Below, one piece after another: positions 31,943 to 43,247 of a DNA stretch of 64,000 nucleotides (the first letter of the stretch is position 1; each line of letters starts with the position of its first letter). The DNA lies in contig JAHYIO010000023.1 of assembly GCA_020543525.1 (NCBI GenBank), positions 1,922,001-1,986,000 of the forward strand, given 5' to 3'. The notes under the pieces were generated by a model. That model was not told where the DNA came from. It worked only from the letters and a program-made list of their open reading frames with translations, and ran no database searches. The position numbers and the translations under genes are program-made. The DNA is from Coriolopsis trogii. Lineage: Eukaryota > Basidiomycota > Agaricomycetes > Polyporales > Polyporaceae.

Positions 31943-33582
31943 GGGCCAAAGCCTACCTGAGAGCCTGGAGCGCACGATTCCGGGCTCATCGTTGAATGCA
32001 GCGCCGACTGGCTTCTGGCCTCTGGCGTGGGTGCTGGACGCCTGGGAGGGGCGAGGGGAGAGCCCAAGTGGGTCTGGACAGGGACGCGGCGCACATTGAT
32101 CATTGCAACAAGACTCGCTGCGCCGCGCTAGTGTGGGTAGGTGTGGGTTAGGTGGATGGAGGAGCAGGGGGCGGCGTTGGCGTCAGCTTGCCTTCTTCTC
32201 CTCCGAACACGCCGCCGATGCTGGGAAGAGAGCAGGGTCGCGCACCTGACTGCCGGCAGTGGTGCGCATCTGTTCAGGCCACATGAACGGGAGATGGGGA
32301 CGGAGGGGCGGAGTGTTGTGCAGGGCGGAGATGCGCCGCAGAGCGCGCACCGGTGGGCTGCTAGCGGTCGTCCGAACGCTTTCTTTGGCTTGTCCTTTTT
32401 CTTTGCCGCTCGGGTGCCTGTTTATGCTTGGTTTTGGGGAGGCGCACGCACGATGTTTCACCATCTATATCTCACGATTTGTAACCTATCCATCGCTTTG
32501 CATCAGCTTACTCGACAATATCATCACACACACACTAGCTCGACATGTGCATTGAACGCGGCTGGGCAGAAGATCTGCGCGCACTGCCTCGTTGTGCGCC
32601 TCTTCAGTGACCGTGGTGGGGAGAGAGTGTAGAGGGTACGGGCTGCATGCTTTCGACCACCGTGTGGTGGTCATCCTCACCGTCCTGAGGGACTCTACGT
32701 CAACTAACGTCGGACTGAAGCCGGGTCTGAGACGTCTCTCGTGAAACCAAATCACCGCAGCCGTTACAGGGAGACCGTTCAAGTCCACAGAGCCGCCAAC
32801 TCGCTGCTGGCATTCGGGCCTTCTCCACCTAACGCGCACAGGTCACCAAACACCCGGTGCGACGACGATTGTATCCAAGGTGCTGCACGTTGGCTTTACC
32901 GCAAGCGGCATGATATCCTGGAGGGGCTCGCCGTGCATCCATTGGCTTGGTGGACACACCCGTGCAAAGCGGCTTCTGTCTGCCACTATCCTCCCGTTGC
33001 TGTATCGCATCCGTCAGCGGTGAGTAGACAGGTATCCGCGAAGGTCAACGACGCGCCTTTTCGACCCTGACGACCCGCACAGCCCACTAGGTGGCCGCAG
33101 CGTCCCTACTAGCCACTGGCTGACAATGGGACGCCGCGGGTCGTGTACGTATGGCTGTATGACCGAGCAATGGATGACCGCGCGTGTGGGAGAATGTAGC
33201 GCACCGGGCCTCCCACGTCCGGACCCCTTCGTCCTCCCTCGAGGGGGGTAGTGTCTGTATCCAACTCGACATCGTGAGCCTCGCCGTGTAGAAGAGACTG
33301 TGCCTTGCAGCATAACGTCCCACACGGTACTGCGCGGTGTGCAACGCTCGCTGGCACTCGATGGCGCCATGTCATGGTATGCCAGTGGCGCGCTGTAGTC
33401 AGAGTCAATCGTCAGCGGCGATGCTTTGACTTTGAGCGTACGTCACCGTGCTGAGAGGCGTCGACGGTGCAGCTAGCTCCGCCTTTCGCCCATCCATAAT
33501 GATAGAGTCATCCGTTCGCTGGCAGTCATTACGACGACTCCTGTCGGGAGACCGGACAGATCGAAGATTGCAGCTCGAGGGA
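31943..33582. other. intergenic, no gene seen
   Basis: GC-rich, with mixed short open frames on both strands, none convincing. Confidence 0.45.
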
Positions 33583-35131
33583 TCAGACATAGTGATTCGC
33601 CGGCGGAAGGAATGAGAGGCCTCGAGGGCAGACGATGAGATGCGCTGGACGTTCGAGATTGACCGCCGTGCGATCGTCGAGAGATATGAGCCTGCTGACC
33701 GCTTGAACGCCGTCCGAGGAGGTTTGATCATCGTCCGGAGAGTACGCACTAGCCATGGAATGGAGGACTTCAGCGCTGCCGGACCTGACATGGGCGGCCA
33801 GGTCGCAGAGCGACGAGTGTTGCCTGTTCCCGGTAGATTCCGATGCCATAAGGTCTTGCATCACCTGTTCAACGTGGTTAATTGCAGTCTGGAGCCACTG
33901 CGGAGGGGTGGATGCTGGGATAGGGTGTTCCAAGCCTGAGACCCAGCCAGCGATTTGTCGTGCAATCGGACCTGGAAAAAAGTCGTTGCGTAAGAAAACA
34001 CACCCTGCCGACGAGTCAGTAAAAGATGACGTACAGAGCATGGTCCATGCGTCCCGGTCGCAGCACCCTCAGGGTCCCCCAGCCATCCAACCTCGGGTAC
34101 GAAGGCTTCAGAGCATGCACAATTCGATCGCAAGCTGGCACGGGCCCTGAGGCTCAGCCTATGGCTTCCGTCCGGTATTAGATAATTTCCGACTCTTCTG
34201 TCCGACCTTCCGGTTGCGGATACGTTTCATCAACAGCAGCAGGTCTGTTTATGTTTCGGCGAGCCTCCATTCGTAGGAACACGAGAAGGGCGGGGATTGA
34301 GGCAACCAGTATGGAGAGAGAGGACAAACGGGTATACTAGGCGCGCGCTCCTGGCAGAGCATCGTGACGATCGTGCAGGTCGGACCGGCCGGGGTTCTAC
34401 AACAACACGGCGCCGGTGCGAGAACCCCCGCGTCGGGCATTTCGGCTGCATAGATGGTTCGAATACCGGTATGGGCACACCCTTTGGTTCCACTGTTGAA
34501 CGGGTGGGGGCAAACAACTCGATCGAAGTCGGGATGATCGGACCCCGCTTGAGACCATCGAGCTTTGTCGGATATGTAACACGACTTCGACGATCGGAGG
34601 GGCGAGACAAGGCAAGCTTTCATGTCGGCAACTTGGACAACAAACCCTGGAGCAGCTTCTCGGGATAGGGGGAGGCGGGTGCGCGTACCTGACAGAACGA
34701 GTCCCAAACGTTCTGTTGGACTGCGGGCCGGGGAGATAGGGGCGACCCAACTGGACCCGGGCTCGGAAAACCACACATAGCACAGTGGGAACACTTGTTG
34801 TCGATGACCCGCCAGCAGCCGTTCGCCCGTTCAACATAAGGTAGGACGCCGGGACGTCGTGCACGGAGAGCTCGGGCTCGGGGGCGGGACAAAGTTTTGC
34901 TATCTCCTGTCGCCTGTCTCGGTATATACTGTCAGTGCGAACAGGTGTGGGTGGCTGCCACTGCAGGGGGGCGTTCGCTGCCGCCAGACGAACGTTGGCC
35001 GGTCTTGAATCGACCCCAGGCTGACGCGATCTGGTTACACCGCTCATTAGTCGGGAAAGGAATGTGTTGCATGACAGGCAGTGACAGCGGTACGTAACTG
35101 ACAGGTGTGCCGAAAGAGCAATGACCGGCAA
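33583..35131 (-). CDS. Candidate multi-exon gene(s) of unknown function (tentative)
   Basis: Several minus-strand segments look coding and have plausible splice borders, but I could not assemble a full model or recognise a family. About 34972-34806 contains EIAKLCPAPEPELSVHD. About 34747-34685 contains APISPARSPTERLGL. From about 34640 the frame runs to 34249 (stop) through GFVVQVADMKACLV and GTKGCAHTGIRTIYAAEM. Further on, about 34140-34043 contains SYPRLDGWGTLRVLRPGR, and a GT...TTTTTTCCAG intron leads to an exon at about 33976-33583 with IARQIAGWVSGLEHPIP and SLCDLAAHVRSGSAEVLHS. These may be two neighbouring genes. The start, full splicing and product are unknown. Confidence 0.3.
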
Positions 35132-35610
35132 CTAGCATGGACACTACTAATGAAAGGATTGGAGAGACTTGAAAGACCGTCAAAGACACCTTGTGGCTAC
35201 AGCTGGGGCTTGTAGAAAGTGCCCGACGAGGGGTGATAAGAAACGATGTTTGGGGTCCGTTGCGAAGATGGTGCAGTGGAGTGATGGTGCAGTGTGTGGT
35301 ACTGGTACGCAGGCTGTGGCGCTAGAGACGACAGAGTGCCTGTTGAGAGCTATCGAGGCCGGAATTGGGCGTCGGAATACGGTCATAATGAAATCACGTC
35401 AGGATTGAAGCATCAAAGCCCACGACCTGGCGGGACGCGGGGAAAGAGGGGCGTTGAGGCGACGGCACGCCTGCTCTGCCGCGGCATTCTGGAGATGGGA
35501 GAGTGAGCTATACACAGAGCTGGGTACCAGTTTCCACTCCGAGTCGATGGGTGCAGCGCCCTGTTTGCTGGTGAGAGAAGACATGGCGATTAACAGACAG
35601 GATGGTTCGG

Positions 35611-36093
35611 CTATGACAGTTTATTGCAAGAAGACACGTCGTGTGCGACATGGAAGTATGCGCCTCCATTTGATGATGTTCGCGGCGGAAATCCGAGAGG
35701 GAGCTCCCAAAGTTGCCAGTGGGTCTCCGAAACCCAATCGGTGACTGTATGCTCGAGTATCCAGGCGTGTCGCATCATAGCAGCATCATAGCGGCGCTTG
35801 GAAGCGTGGGGGTCGGGAACGTGATGGCTGTATAGACCACGAGGGTAGCCGAATTTGCGGTGGAATTTGAGCGTGTAGCCGATGTTCAGAAGTGGGTATC
35901 CCTGGAGGGAACGAACGCCACGACGCTGGGGCAGTGCGTCCGTTATTCGAGTGATGAGAGCATTGTCAAGAGGAGTATCGTCAGGGAGGCTGGTCGGCGA
36001 TGAGACAGATGGGACGTCAAGACGAGTGTTAATGGGCGACCGGAGAAGAGGACGATGATGGATGACGTCGGCTGTAAGAAAGTAAGGAAGCAT
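35611..36093 (-). CDS. Uncharacterised 160-residue protein
   Basis: Single open frame from ATG 36093 to TAG at 35611. Codon choice looks coding (CGT/CGC for Arg, GAC and AAC favoured). The protein contains LPQRRGVRSLQGYPLL, GYTLKFHRKFGYPRGLYSHHV and HTVTDWVSETHWQLWELP, aromatic-rich with no recognised family and no signal peptide. A CT-rich tract (about 36250-36310) upstream on the same strand resembles a fungal promoter. The sequence ACTTTCTTACAG just after the ATG would also work as a splice acceptor, so the true first exon may lie upstream. Confidence 0.42.
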   Translation of the reverse strand: MLPYFLTADVIHHRPLLRSPINTRLDVPSVSSPTSLPDDTPLDNALITRITDALPQRRGVRSLQGYPLLNIGYTLKFHRKFGYPRGLYSHHVPDPHASKRRYDAAMMRHAWILEHTVTDWVSETHWQLWELPLGFPPRTSSNGGAYFHVAHDVSSCNKLS

Positions 36094-39000
36094 AGAAGCA
36101 CTGGGGTTCCTGATGATTATGATAGTTGTTCACCGAGACGACACGGTTGGTTGAGTCGGAGATTATTGGCTGCAGGGATATGAAGCGCGGATGGATGCGA
36201 AACACGATGGAGAGTGTAGAACAGCTGACTGCTTTCCGTGTTTGAGAAGTGGCGGCAAGATGATTGAGTTTGGGGAGGGGGAAGAAGGGGTGGGAGGGAT
36301 GGGAGAACCGAAGGGATGATGACGGCAGCACCCACAGGTTGCAGGTACGCAGGAGGGCGAATGAAAGCCAAGCGGAAGCGCCTAGTGGTTTGGGCGCCGG
36401 CAGTCACGCCGGACGCAACAAGGACACGTTGGCGAAGATTGAGTCAAAGAATAATTCACGAACTCAATGCGGCGAGCGGTGCGGACTTGACGCGAATGTG
36501 GTAAGCTGTTGTGATGCGGAGGCGGAGGAGAGAATAATGGGCAAGGACGCCCGATTGGCTGGGTGCGGAATCATTGACTGCAGGCGAGAGACGATGGATC
36601 AAGAGAATTCGAAGAGCCTGAGATCAAGGTGGCGCGGGACCATCGTCGCACATCTTCCCATACACACACCGGGGGGTGCCTGCGGGGGAGAGCGCGAGAG
36701 AGATAATGGCCCGCGGTCGTCGCATCTCCTACCGGTGCACAGAGATCGGCGGGGGCTGTAGACGGATTGCCTTTGACATCGTGCTCAAAGATGGAGAGTC
36801 AAGTAGCATGTCGAGGTGAGTTGTTGACCATGATGATGTTCGACATCGAGGTTGTACGCTCTGGTTGCGAGTGTTGTGGCGAGTGTTGGGAAAAACGCCT
36901 GCATGCCGTCGGCCAGATGGGCGGGGTCTCGAGCGGAGTGTTCGCGGAAGAAACAATGGAATAGCCGACCCTCAGCAGGTCTTGACTGAGAATTGTTGAG
37001 ATGTAAGCGAGACGAACAGGGGCTCATTCGCGCCACTCCTGGGCGCCTCGAGGCCGGTGGACCCGAGAGGTTACTCCAGCTTCCTCACATCCTACTTCGC
37101 TTCCCAGATCACAACAAGGCCTGGAACCGGCTCTCCTTTCGTCATTCACTTGCTGTCTGGGGTTATCCCTTTCTTCCTCCCTTTGCCCCGCTGCCCTCAG
37201 TCTCCAACTGCGTCCGCAAGATCTCCACCTCGATGAGCACGCCAACACCGACTCCTCAAGCGTCCTTTGGCGAGGGACTGCCACGCACGACACACGTTCA
37301 TGACAGAGGTAATGAACTCCCAACGCTTGCAGCGCTATTATCAGAGACCTCTTTACGTCACCAGCGTGAGCCTCATCTGTTCACAGCAACATACTTACTT
37401 GTGATCACCGCCCTATACTCTGCTTATTCCCTTTTGCGTCCTCCTCAACGGCATATCCATATACGTCAGTACTCTTTCTTCTACTAATTGCTCTACCCAT
37501 CTTCGTTTTCGTCCTCTTCATCAGCTCCATCATGCAACGAGCACATATCACCCATCTCTCAGCGATTGCACGCTACTAATAGTACTTGCATTATGTACAC
37601 CCGCTCCGAAGCCTCTCCGCCTGATTCGTCCATCACGAACCTACTACCCCGCCAACAAGCCGCGCTCAATATCGGCACCAATACGCCCATTCTCCCCTGC
37701 TCCTCCCGTATACCCACGATGACCCCGGCCGCAGGCTGACCCTTCTTCGCGATAACACAGCTGCCACCCCCGTGCATCCGCTTCATCTGCCCCGGCTTAT
37801 CCGCGCTCGTGTACAATGCGCGCGCGGAAGACCGGGCGCACTCCGGTAGTCCCACGACCCGCCTGTGCTCTCCCTATCGCGCATGCAATAATCTATATTC
37901 TCTTACAGTGCACATTGCACGCTCGTCGCGATAGAGGCTTGCGCGTTGCGCCACGCACGGATACACACGCGCAAGCTATCACAGGAGCAGCGGAGCGTGG
38001 GTGCAGATCGTCAGCCGGTCAGAGTTCAAACACAGCAGGACTCGGAATAAGGAAGCTGATGCTCCCCCTTCGGACACCGACCAGGTGGGACCTGGGGTAC
38101 GCTTGCACCAGCTAGGCGCGAAAGGGGCAACGAAGCCCACGAGCGTTCGGAGCGAGCGAAAGCACCCGCGAAGTCAGTTCTCTCTGATTGATCGTTTGAT
38201 CCCCCCAAGGGACATGTGTTCTCGGTCTCGCTCGATTGCGTTCAATTTACGCTCCTTGTTTTTCCACTCTAGGCTGCTTCATTTCGGCTCGCTCGTATAC
38301 CTTCCTGGGCCGCATGCACAAGGGGGAGGATAACGCCGGGGATGATCAGTGCTAGACCGCGATACCCATAGACCAACGCCGACACCGATACATGCAATAC
38401 CTCGTAAGACCCCGTTCTCCCATCCCGTTCCTGATCCAATGCGAGTCTCTCCCTGGTTCCGTGATTGCACGCGTTGCGGCGCAAGGTGAGAGCGAGCTAC
38501 CTTGAAGTGGGGGCGCCAGGCCCGTGGCCCCTCCGGCCGCAGAATGTCCGATGCAGTACGGGCGCGGGCCGTGGTGCGCGGACGAAGGTAGGCGCCAGTG
38601 TCGCAACTAAAAAAAAACCTATCGAGGCAAGAGGGGCAAAGTACGACGCACATCGCGGAAAGGGTGATCATGCATTATCGGAGAATAGAGAGATCACCGA
38701 GCGAGAGGAGGTATCGCGGACGCTGCAGTGCCAGGGGCGAGCTCGAGGTCTGACAGGACAATGTCGCGCGCAAGATTCAGTGTGCGTGAGCGTGGGCGTG
38801 AGTATTATGAGAGTTGGAGATGGACGAGATGCGCAGATGTCGATCTGGTGGGCAGCCAGTCAGACAGGGAAAAGTCAAAAGACGGTGTCGACCTGAAAGG
38901 GTTCAGACAAGCCGGCGGGTAGAACCTGTCAGACGTTCATCTCGAGATGCGGGACGTCTGACGTCTGAGAGTCTGAGAGTCGTTCCGACTCGTGGGCGCT

Positions 39001-41150
39001 TCGAGTGCGTCTCAGCCTGTGCAGAGGGACGCGAATCGATTTTGTGGTCGTCAGATAGATAGCTGGTCATCTTAAGATGTGCGTGATCGACTCGCGCGAT
39101 GCGACTCGCTTGATGCGGTCCAATGCGCTACCACACCCACACTGTCGATCGTCCACGTCGCGGACGACGTCGTCTGTACGTCTACGCCAACGTCCGAGTG
39201 TGTCCAACATTGTTTCTGCTTCCTAGGCTTCCTGCTCCCCACCCATCTTCTGTCCAGCTTTGCTTCTGTCGCGCCCATCCTCTGTGCTGTGCTTTTCGCA
39301 ACGACACGCCGTGCACGGACTCGCTCTATGTCTTCCCTGGAGGCGCGTACCCGCCTCGAGAGCGTCCAAACGCGGCGCTCGGAACTATCGCCGTCTTTTC
39401 GCGAGGCTATGCTCCAACAGAAATCCAGAGTTCGGGAGTGGAGACAGTACGGTTCGGATGGTGCACAGACCGGGTGGATGCGAGCAGCGGCCGTGGGGGG
39501 TTCTGGGGACGCCGAGTCCGTGCGCGCCGCAAGGCATCGACCAGCGGATGGACGCGCGTAGAGGCATGGAAGCAGGCGGCGGTCCTCGCGCGCAGCGCTC
39601 TGGAGGCGGTATAGAGCCATCGGGTACAGTGCTGCATTGGCCACCGGAGGAAGGGGGTCATTGGGTCGAAGCAGGAACAGATCGTGCGCATTCTCTGGGT
39701 CGAGCGTGGGTGCGTTGTGCCTGGGTGGATGCATCGCTACTCGATCCTTGCCCCCGGAAGCCGCATTGTCCACTGCATTCCCTCCGCTCCGCCTTGTGGT
39801 CGGTTCCCCCGCCGTCCGCGCCTCGGAGGAGGATGGTTGGAGTTTGAGGCTGGCCAGGCCCCGGTCCCTGTTGTTCCAATCGTCGCACATCGCGCGGCCC
39901 ATCCGCCATCGAAACTCAATCCTGTGGTGGGACCCAGACGAGCGGGCGAGGGCGAGGGAATTGTGTGTATGATTAGGAGCAGCAAGGACAGGACCAGACG
40001 CGAGGATCCTGGCCCGTGCCCTCCGAGTCCGAGGCTCTCGCTCCATCATCAATCTTGCGCCGTCGTCTCACAGGTTCGTAGATCATCTCCCTCCTCCGGG
40101 CTCTGCCATTCAATTCCCTCTTTCTGTCCTCACGCTCTCCCTCGCCGAACTGGCGGATATGAGCGCGCGCACAGAGACAGAGGACTCGCGACCTCTTCGA
40201 CTGCTGGCGTAATCAGTATGGGCGTCTGCAATATGCCCATTCCCGGCCTTAATGCCTCCTTCGTCCCCTCCTGGCCCCGAGGGCGGAAACGACGGTTCGC
40301 CGGACGAAAATCTGCACCCATCGTCATGAAGCTCGCTCCCGCTGGGGTCGTGCATTCGCCCGACGCCGACGCTGATACCGAGGCCGCTCAGATCGGGCAG
40401 GGTGCATGCTCGGTGACTTCCATTTCTGGAAGGGCGCAGGTGTCGCAAAGAAGACACCGTTGGGCGGGAGGCAGTGCTGTGCTGTCTGTGTCTACAGCCG
40501 ACGAGGATCGTGACTGGTGGCAGCGGCGGCGGGGGAGGGACTCGAGGCGGTGACTAGAATGGACAGACCGGCGAGCGCCAGGACCAAACGCCTGCATGGG
40601 CAAAGGCGGAAAACAAGGAGACAATGCATGTGAGAACGCAACGGTCATACGCAACGGTCGGCGGGACGCGGCGAGCGGCCGGTAACTCGCGGTAATTAAA
40701 GGGGGAGAAATAAGGTTTTGCGGAGGGTAAAGAGAATATCTCGGCAGTAAATCTGGGAATGTGTTGTGGTGTGTTTTGGGAGATCGAAAAGAGAAGGTGA
40801 TTAATTGCGAGGGAGGAGAAAGCACAGCCATCTCTGTTCGGGAACGGTGTACCTGCCTGGGAACCGATGGAGCGGAAGCGAGAGTGAAGACGGGCGCAAA
40901 AGGAAAAGCGAGATCTGGAAAGGGCGGTAAAGTTTGGAGGGATGGAAAAGCGATGACGGGGAAGGATAAATAGGGCGCGTGCAGAGGCAGTATGGAATTT
41001 CGATCTACAGCCACTCTACGACACGACCGACGCGAGCACACGGCGATCGAGGGTCCCGAATTGAATATTTCTGTCCGTTGGTCTCTCGCCCGTCACTCCT
41101 CTTATTCGCCGCTCACCCTCCTCTGCGCAGCCGCCGCCCTTGCCTTTTCA
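36094..41150. other. about 5 kb gene-poor region upstream of the homeobox gene
   Basis: No recognised coding sequence. Overlapping GC-driven open frames occur on both strands (for example minus 39072-40052) without family resemblance or splice logic. A short plus-strand frame at 37592-37738 has coding-like codon use but no identity. Long upstream regions are usual for fungal developmental regulators, so cis-regulatory DNA or long transcripts of the homeobox gene may occupy it (inference). Confidence 0.45.
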
Positions 41151-43247
41151 ATGATCGACACGCTCCCGGTCGACATCTCGTCTTCTTTCCCCGACTCCCT
41201 CAGCTCGTACAACGTTCACCAGCTTCAGTTTGCGCTGTCGTACGTCCCCCGCCCCCTTCCCGATCGTCACCCCGCTCATTCCCTTTCCAGGCAGGAGACA
41301 AAGTCCGCCGACCCCATCTCCTTTGACGCACGCCTCCTGTATGTCTCCCCTCTCCTCTCTTCTCTTCTCTTCTCTCTTCCCCCCACTGACGTTTCCCCTC
41401 TCCCAGCTCGAATCCTGTCGGGATCGATTACGACTCGCGCCGCATGTCCAGCTCCGCCACCTCGGATAGCAGCCTCCATTCTCGTCCCGACAAGCGCACC
41501 GCTACCCCCGACCACTCCCCCATCCCCAAGCGCGCGCGCCCCAACCAGCTCGACTCGCCCTGGTCTGATCCCGCCACCCCCGACATTCCCGCCGCCGACA
41601 ACGACGGTCGCGATCGCGTCCAGCTCCCGTCCCTCGCGACTGCCTTCAACGACCGCCACGAGCTCAGGCGCGCCTCCCTCCCCACCCTCTACCCAGATAG
41701 CCCCGCCTCGCGCCCTCGTCTGCCCTATCCCATCCATCGCCCTTCCCAGTCTGCGTCCGGCGGCCAGTCCTATCAGTTCCCCGGAGACCTCTCCGCAGAG
41801 GGAGCAGATCCCAGGCCCACCCGCCCTCGCCTGGAGGCAGACACCACCCTCGGTCTCTACCCCAGCCCAGTGAGCGATCTCTCTTCACTCTCCAGTGCAG
41901 AACTCCCCTCGGCGTCATCCTTTGGTTATTCCCCCACCTCCTATCCCCCGAGCACGCGCACCGGCATCTCCCCCTCGGGTCTCTCTGATTCCGACTCTTG
42001 GAACGCAGCTAACATCGCGCGTCCCAATTCTACCTCCGGCGCACAGTCCATGTACGCGGGTGTCACGCGCATCTCTGGACAAGACCGCTCTCCTGTCTCA
42101 CGTCTCAATCCCACAAACGGAAACGGTCTCACCTCTATCAAGTCTGAAAGCGACTGGAACTTCCCTTCCTCCGCCCCCGACTTCAACATGAGCCCTTCTT
42201 CCTCCGCTTCTGGTCTCGCTGCCGCCGCTGGCCCTGCATCGAACCCGTCGATCAGCGTCACCAACTCCCCGAGCAGATCCCCTCAGTCCGCCCCCGCGAC
42301 CACCAACCAAGGTCTCGTCGACCGCCCCCCTCAGCAGCGCAAGCGGGGAAAGCTTCCTAAGCCTGTGACCGACTTCCTCAAGGATTGGTTGCACAGGCAT
42401 AGTGACCACCCTTACCCCTCCGAAGAGGAGAAAAAGCAGCTATGCCACGCCACCGGGCTCTCCATGAGCCAAGTGAGCAATTGGATGATCAACGTGAGTG
42501 ACTCTCCCACTCTTCCACGGAAACCCTGGGTTTAACGCGCGACGTATCATGCAGGCGCGACGACGCATCCTCGCCCCCGCGCGCCATAGCACCGCCGGTC
42601 CTACGACGACGACGCCCTTCGCGACGCGTTCCGGCGGCGTCGGGATGAGTATGGGAATGCCCGGTATGGGGCCCCTGGGCGGCCCAGGCGGCCTCGATCC
42701 TGGTAGACGCATGTCGGTCGACTCGCTGCAGCTGTACTATCCCATGTCCCTTCAGTCGCTCGGACACGACGGGCACCACCTCGCGCCCTCGAACACACGA
42801 CATCTGGTAGGGATGTCGCGTTCGCTCTCGTCGAGCCACGCGACAGCGGGGAACTTGAGCGGGCTTGGGCACCACGGCCACGGTCACAGTCCGTACGCCC
42901 TCTCCGACGCGTCGTATGCTCAGGGACGGCTCTCGTACGGTGGGAGCGGCGGAGCGGGTTCCTTGCACCCCTCTGGGCACTCGCATCACGGCGGTCCTGG
43001 CGGGTTCTTTGGTCTTTCTGGGAGCGGAGGAAGCAGCAGTGGATACCTCGGACCGCAAACCTCGATGTACAGTTCGGGCGGCGGCTACGCACAGAACGGA
43101 AGTCACCATGCGCCCCAGGGAGGAAGCCCCGGCGCCCGCGTGCTGACCCCTGGGACCGACGATTCTGTGCAGGCAAGTTACCGCTTCCCAGAGCATTCGG
43201 CGTCGCCTGGGCCGCAGTCGGGATCCGGGTATGCGACTCCGCAATGA
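41151..43247 (+). CDS. TALE/KN-type homeodomain transcription factor
   Basis: 638-residue nuclear DNA-binding protein. Exons: 41151-41239, 41291-41338, 41407-42493, 42555-43247 (1917 nt, open). The homeodomain spans about residues 354-415. It begins RGKLPKPVTDFLKDWL and has the three extra residues between helices 1 and 2 (HSDHPYPSEEE) that define the TALE class. Recognition helix 3 is VSNWMINARRR, with the DNA-contacting Asn. The last intron cuts exactly inside this helix, after WMIN. Flanks are disordered: Ser/Pro-rich before (including PKRARP, a possible nuclear signal) and Gly/Ser/His-rich after. Non-mating homeobox genes of this type regulate development in mushrooms. It is not obviously a mating-type HD1 gene, since no HD2 partner is adjacent. 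Confidence 0.92.

Noticed and set aside
34249..35131. 244-residue and 181-residue unspliced minus frames taken as whole proteins
   Set aside because: They overlap in different frames; a spliced mixture of both fits better, so neither is accepted as it stands.
37985..38060. Possible tRNA around GAGTTCAAACACAG
   Set aside because: Stems do not pair; no D-arm.
39072..40052. 326-residue minus-strand open frame
   Set aside because: Start is not ATG-led in a good context, composition is Arg/Ser/Pro-rich as expected from GC bias, the opposite strand is equally open, and no family is recognised.
41151..43247. Mating-type A (HD1) gene
   Set aside because: No divergent HD2 partner and no neighbouring mitochondrial intermediate peptidase gene, which normally marks that locus.
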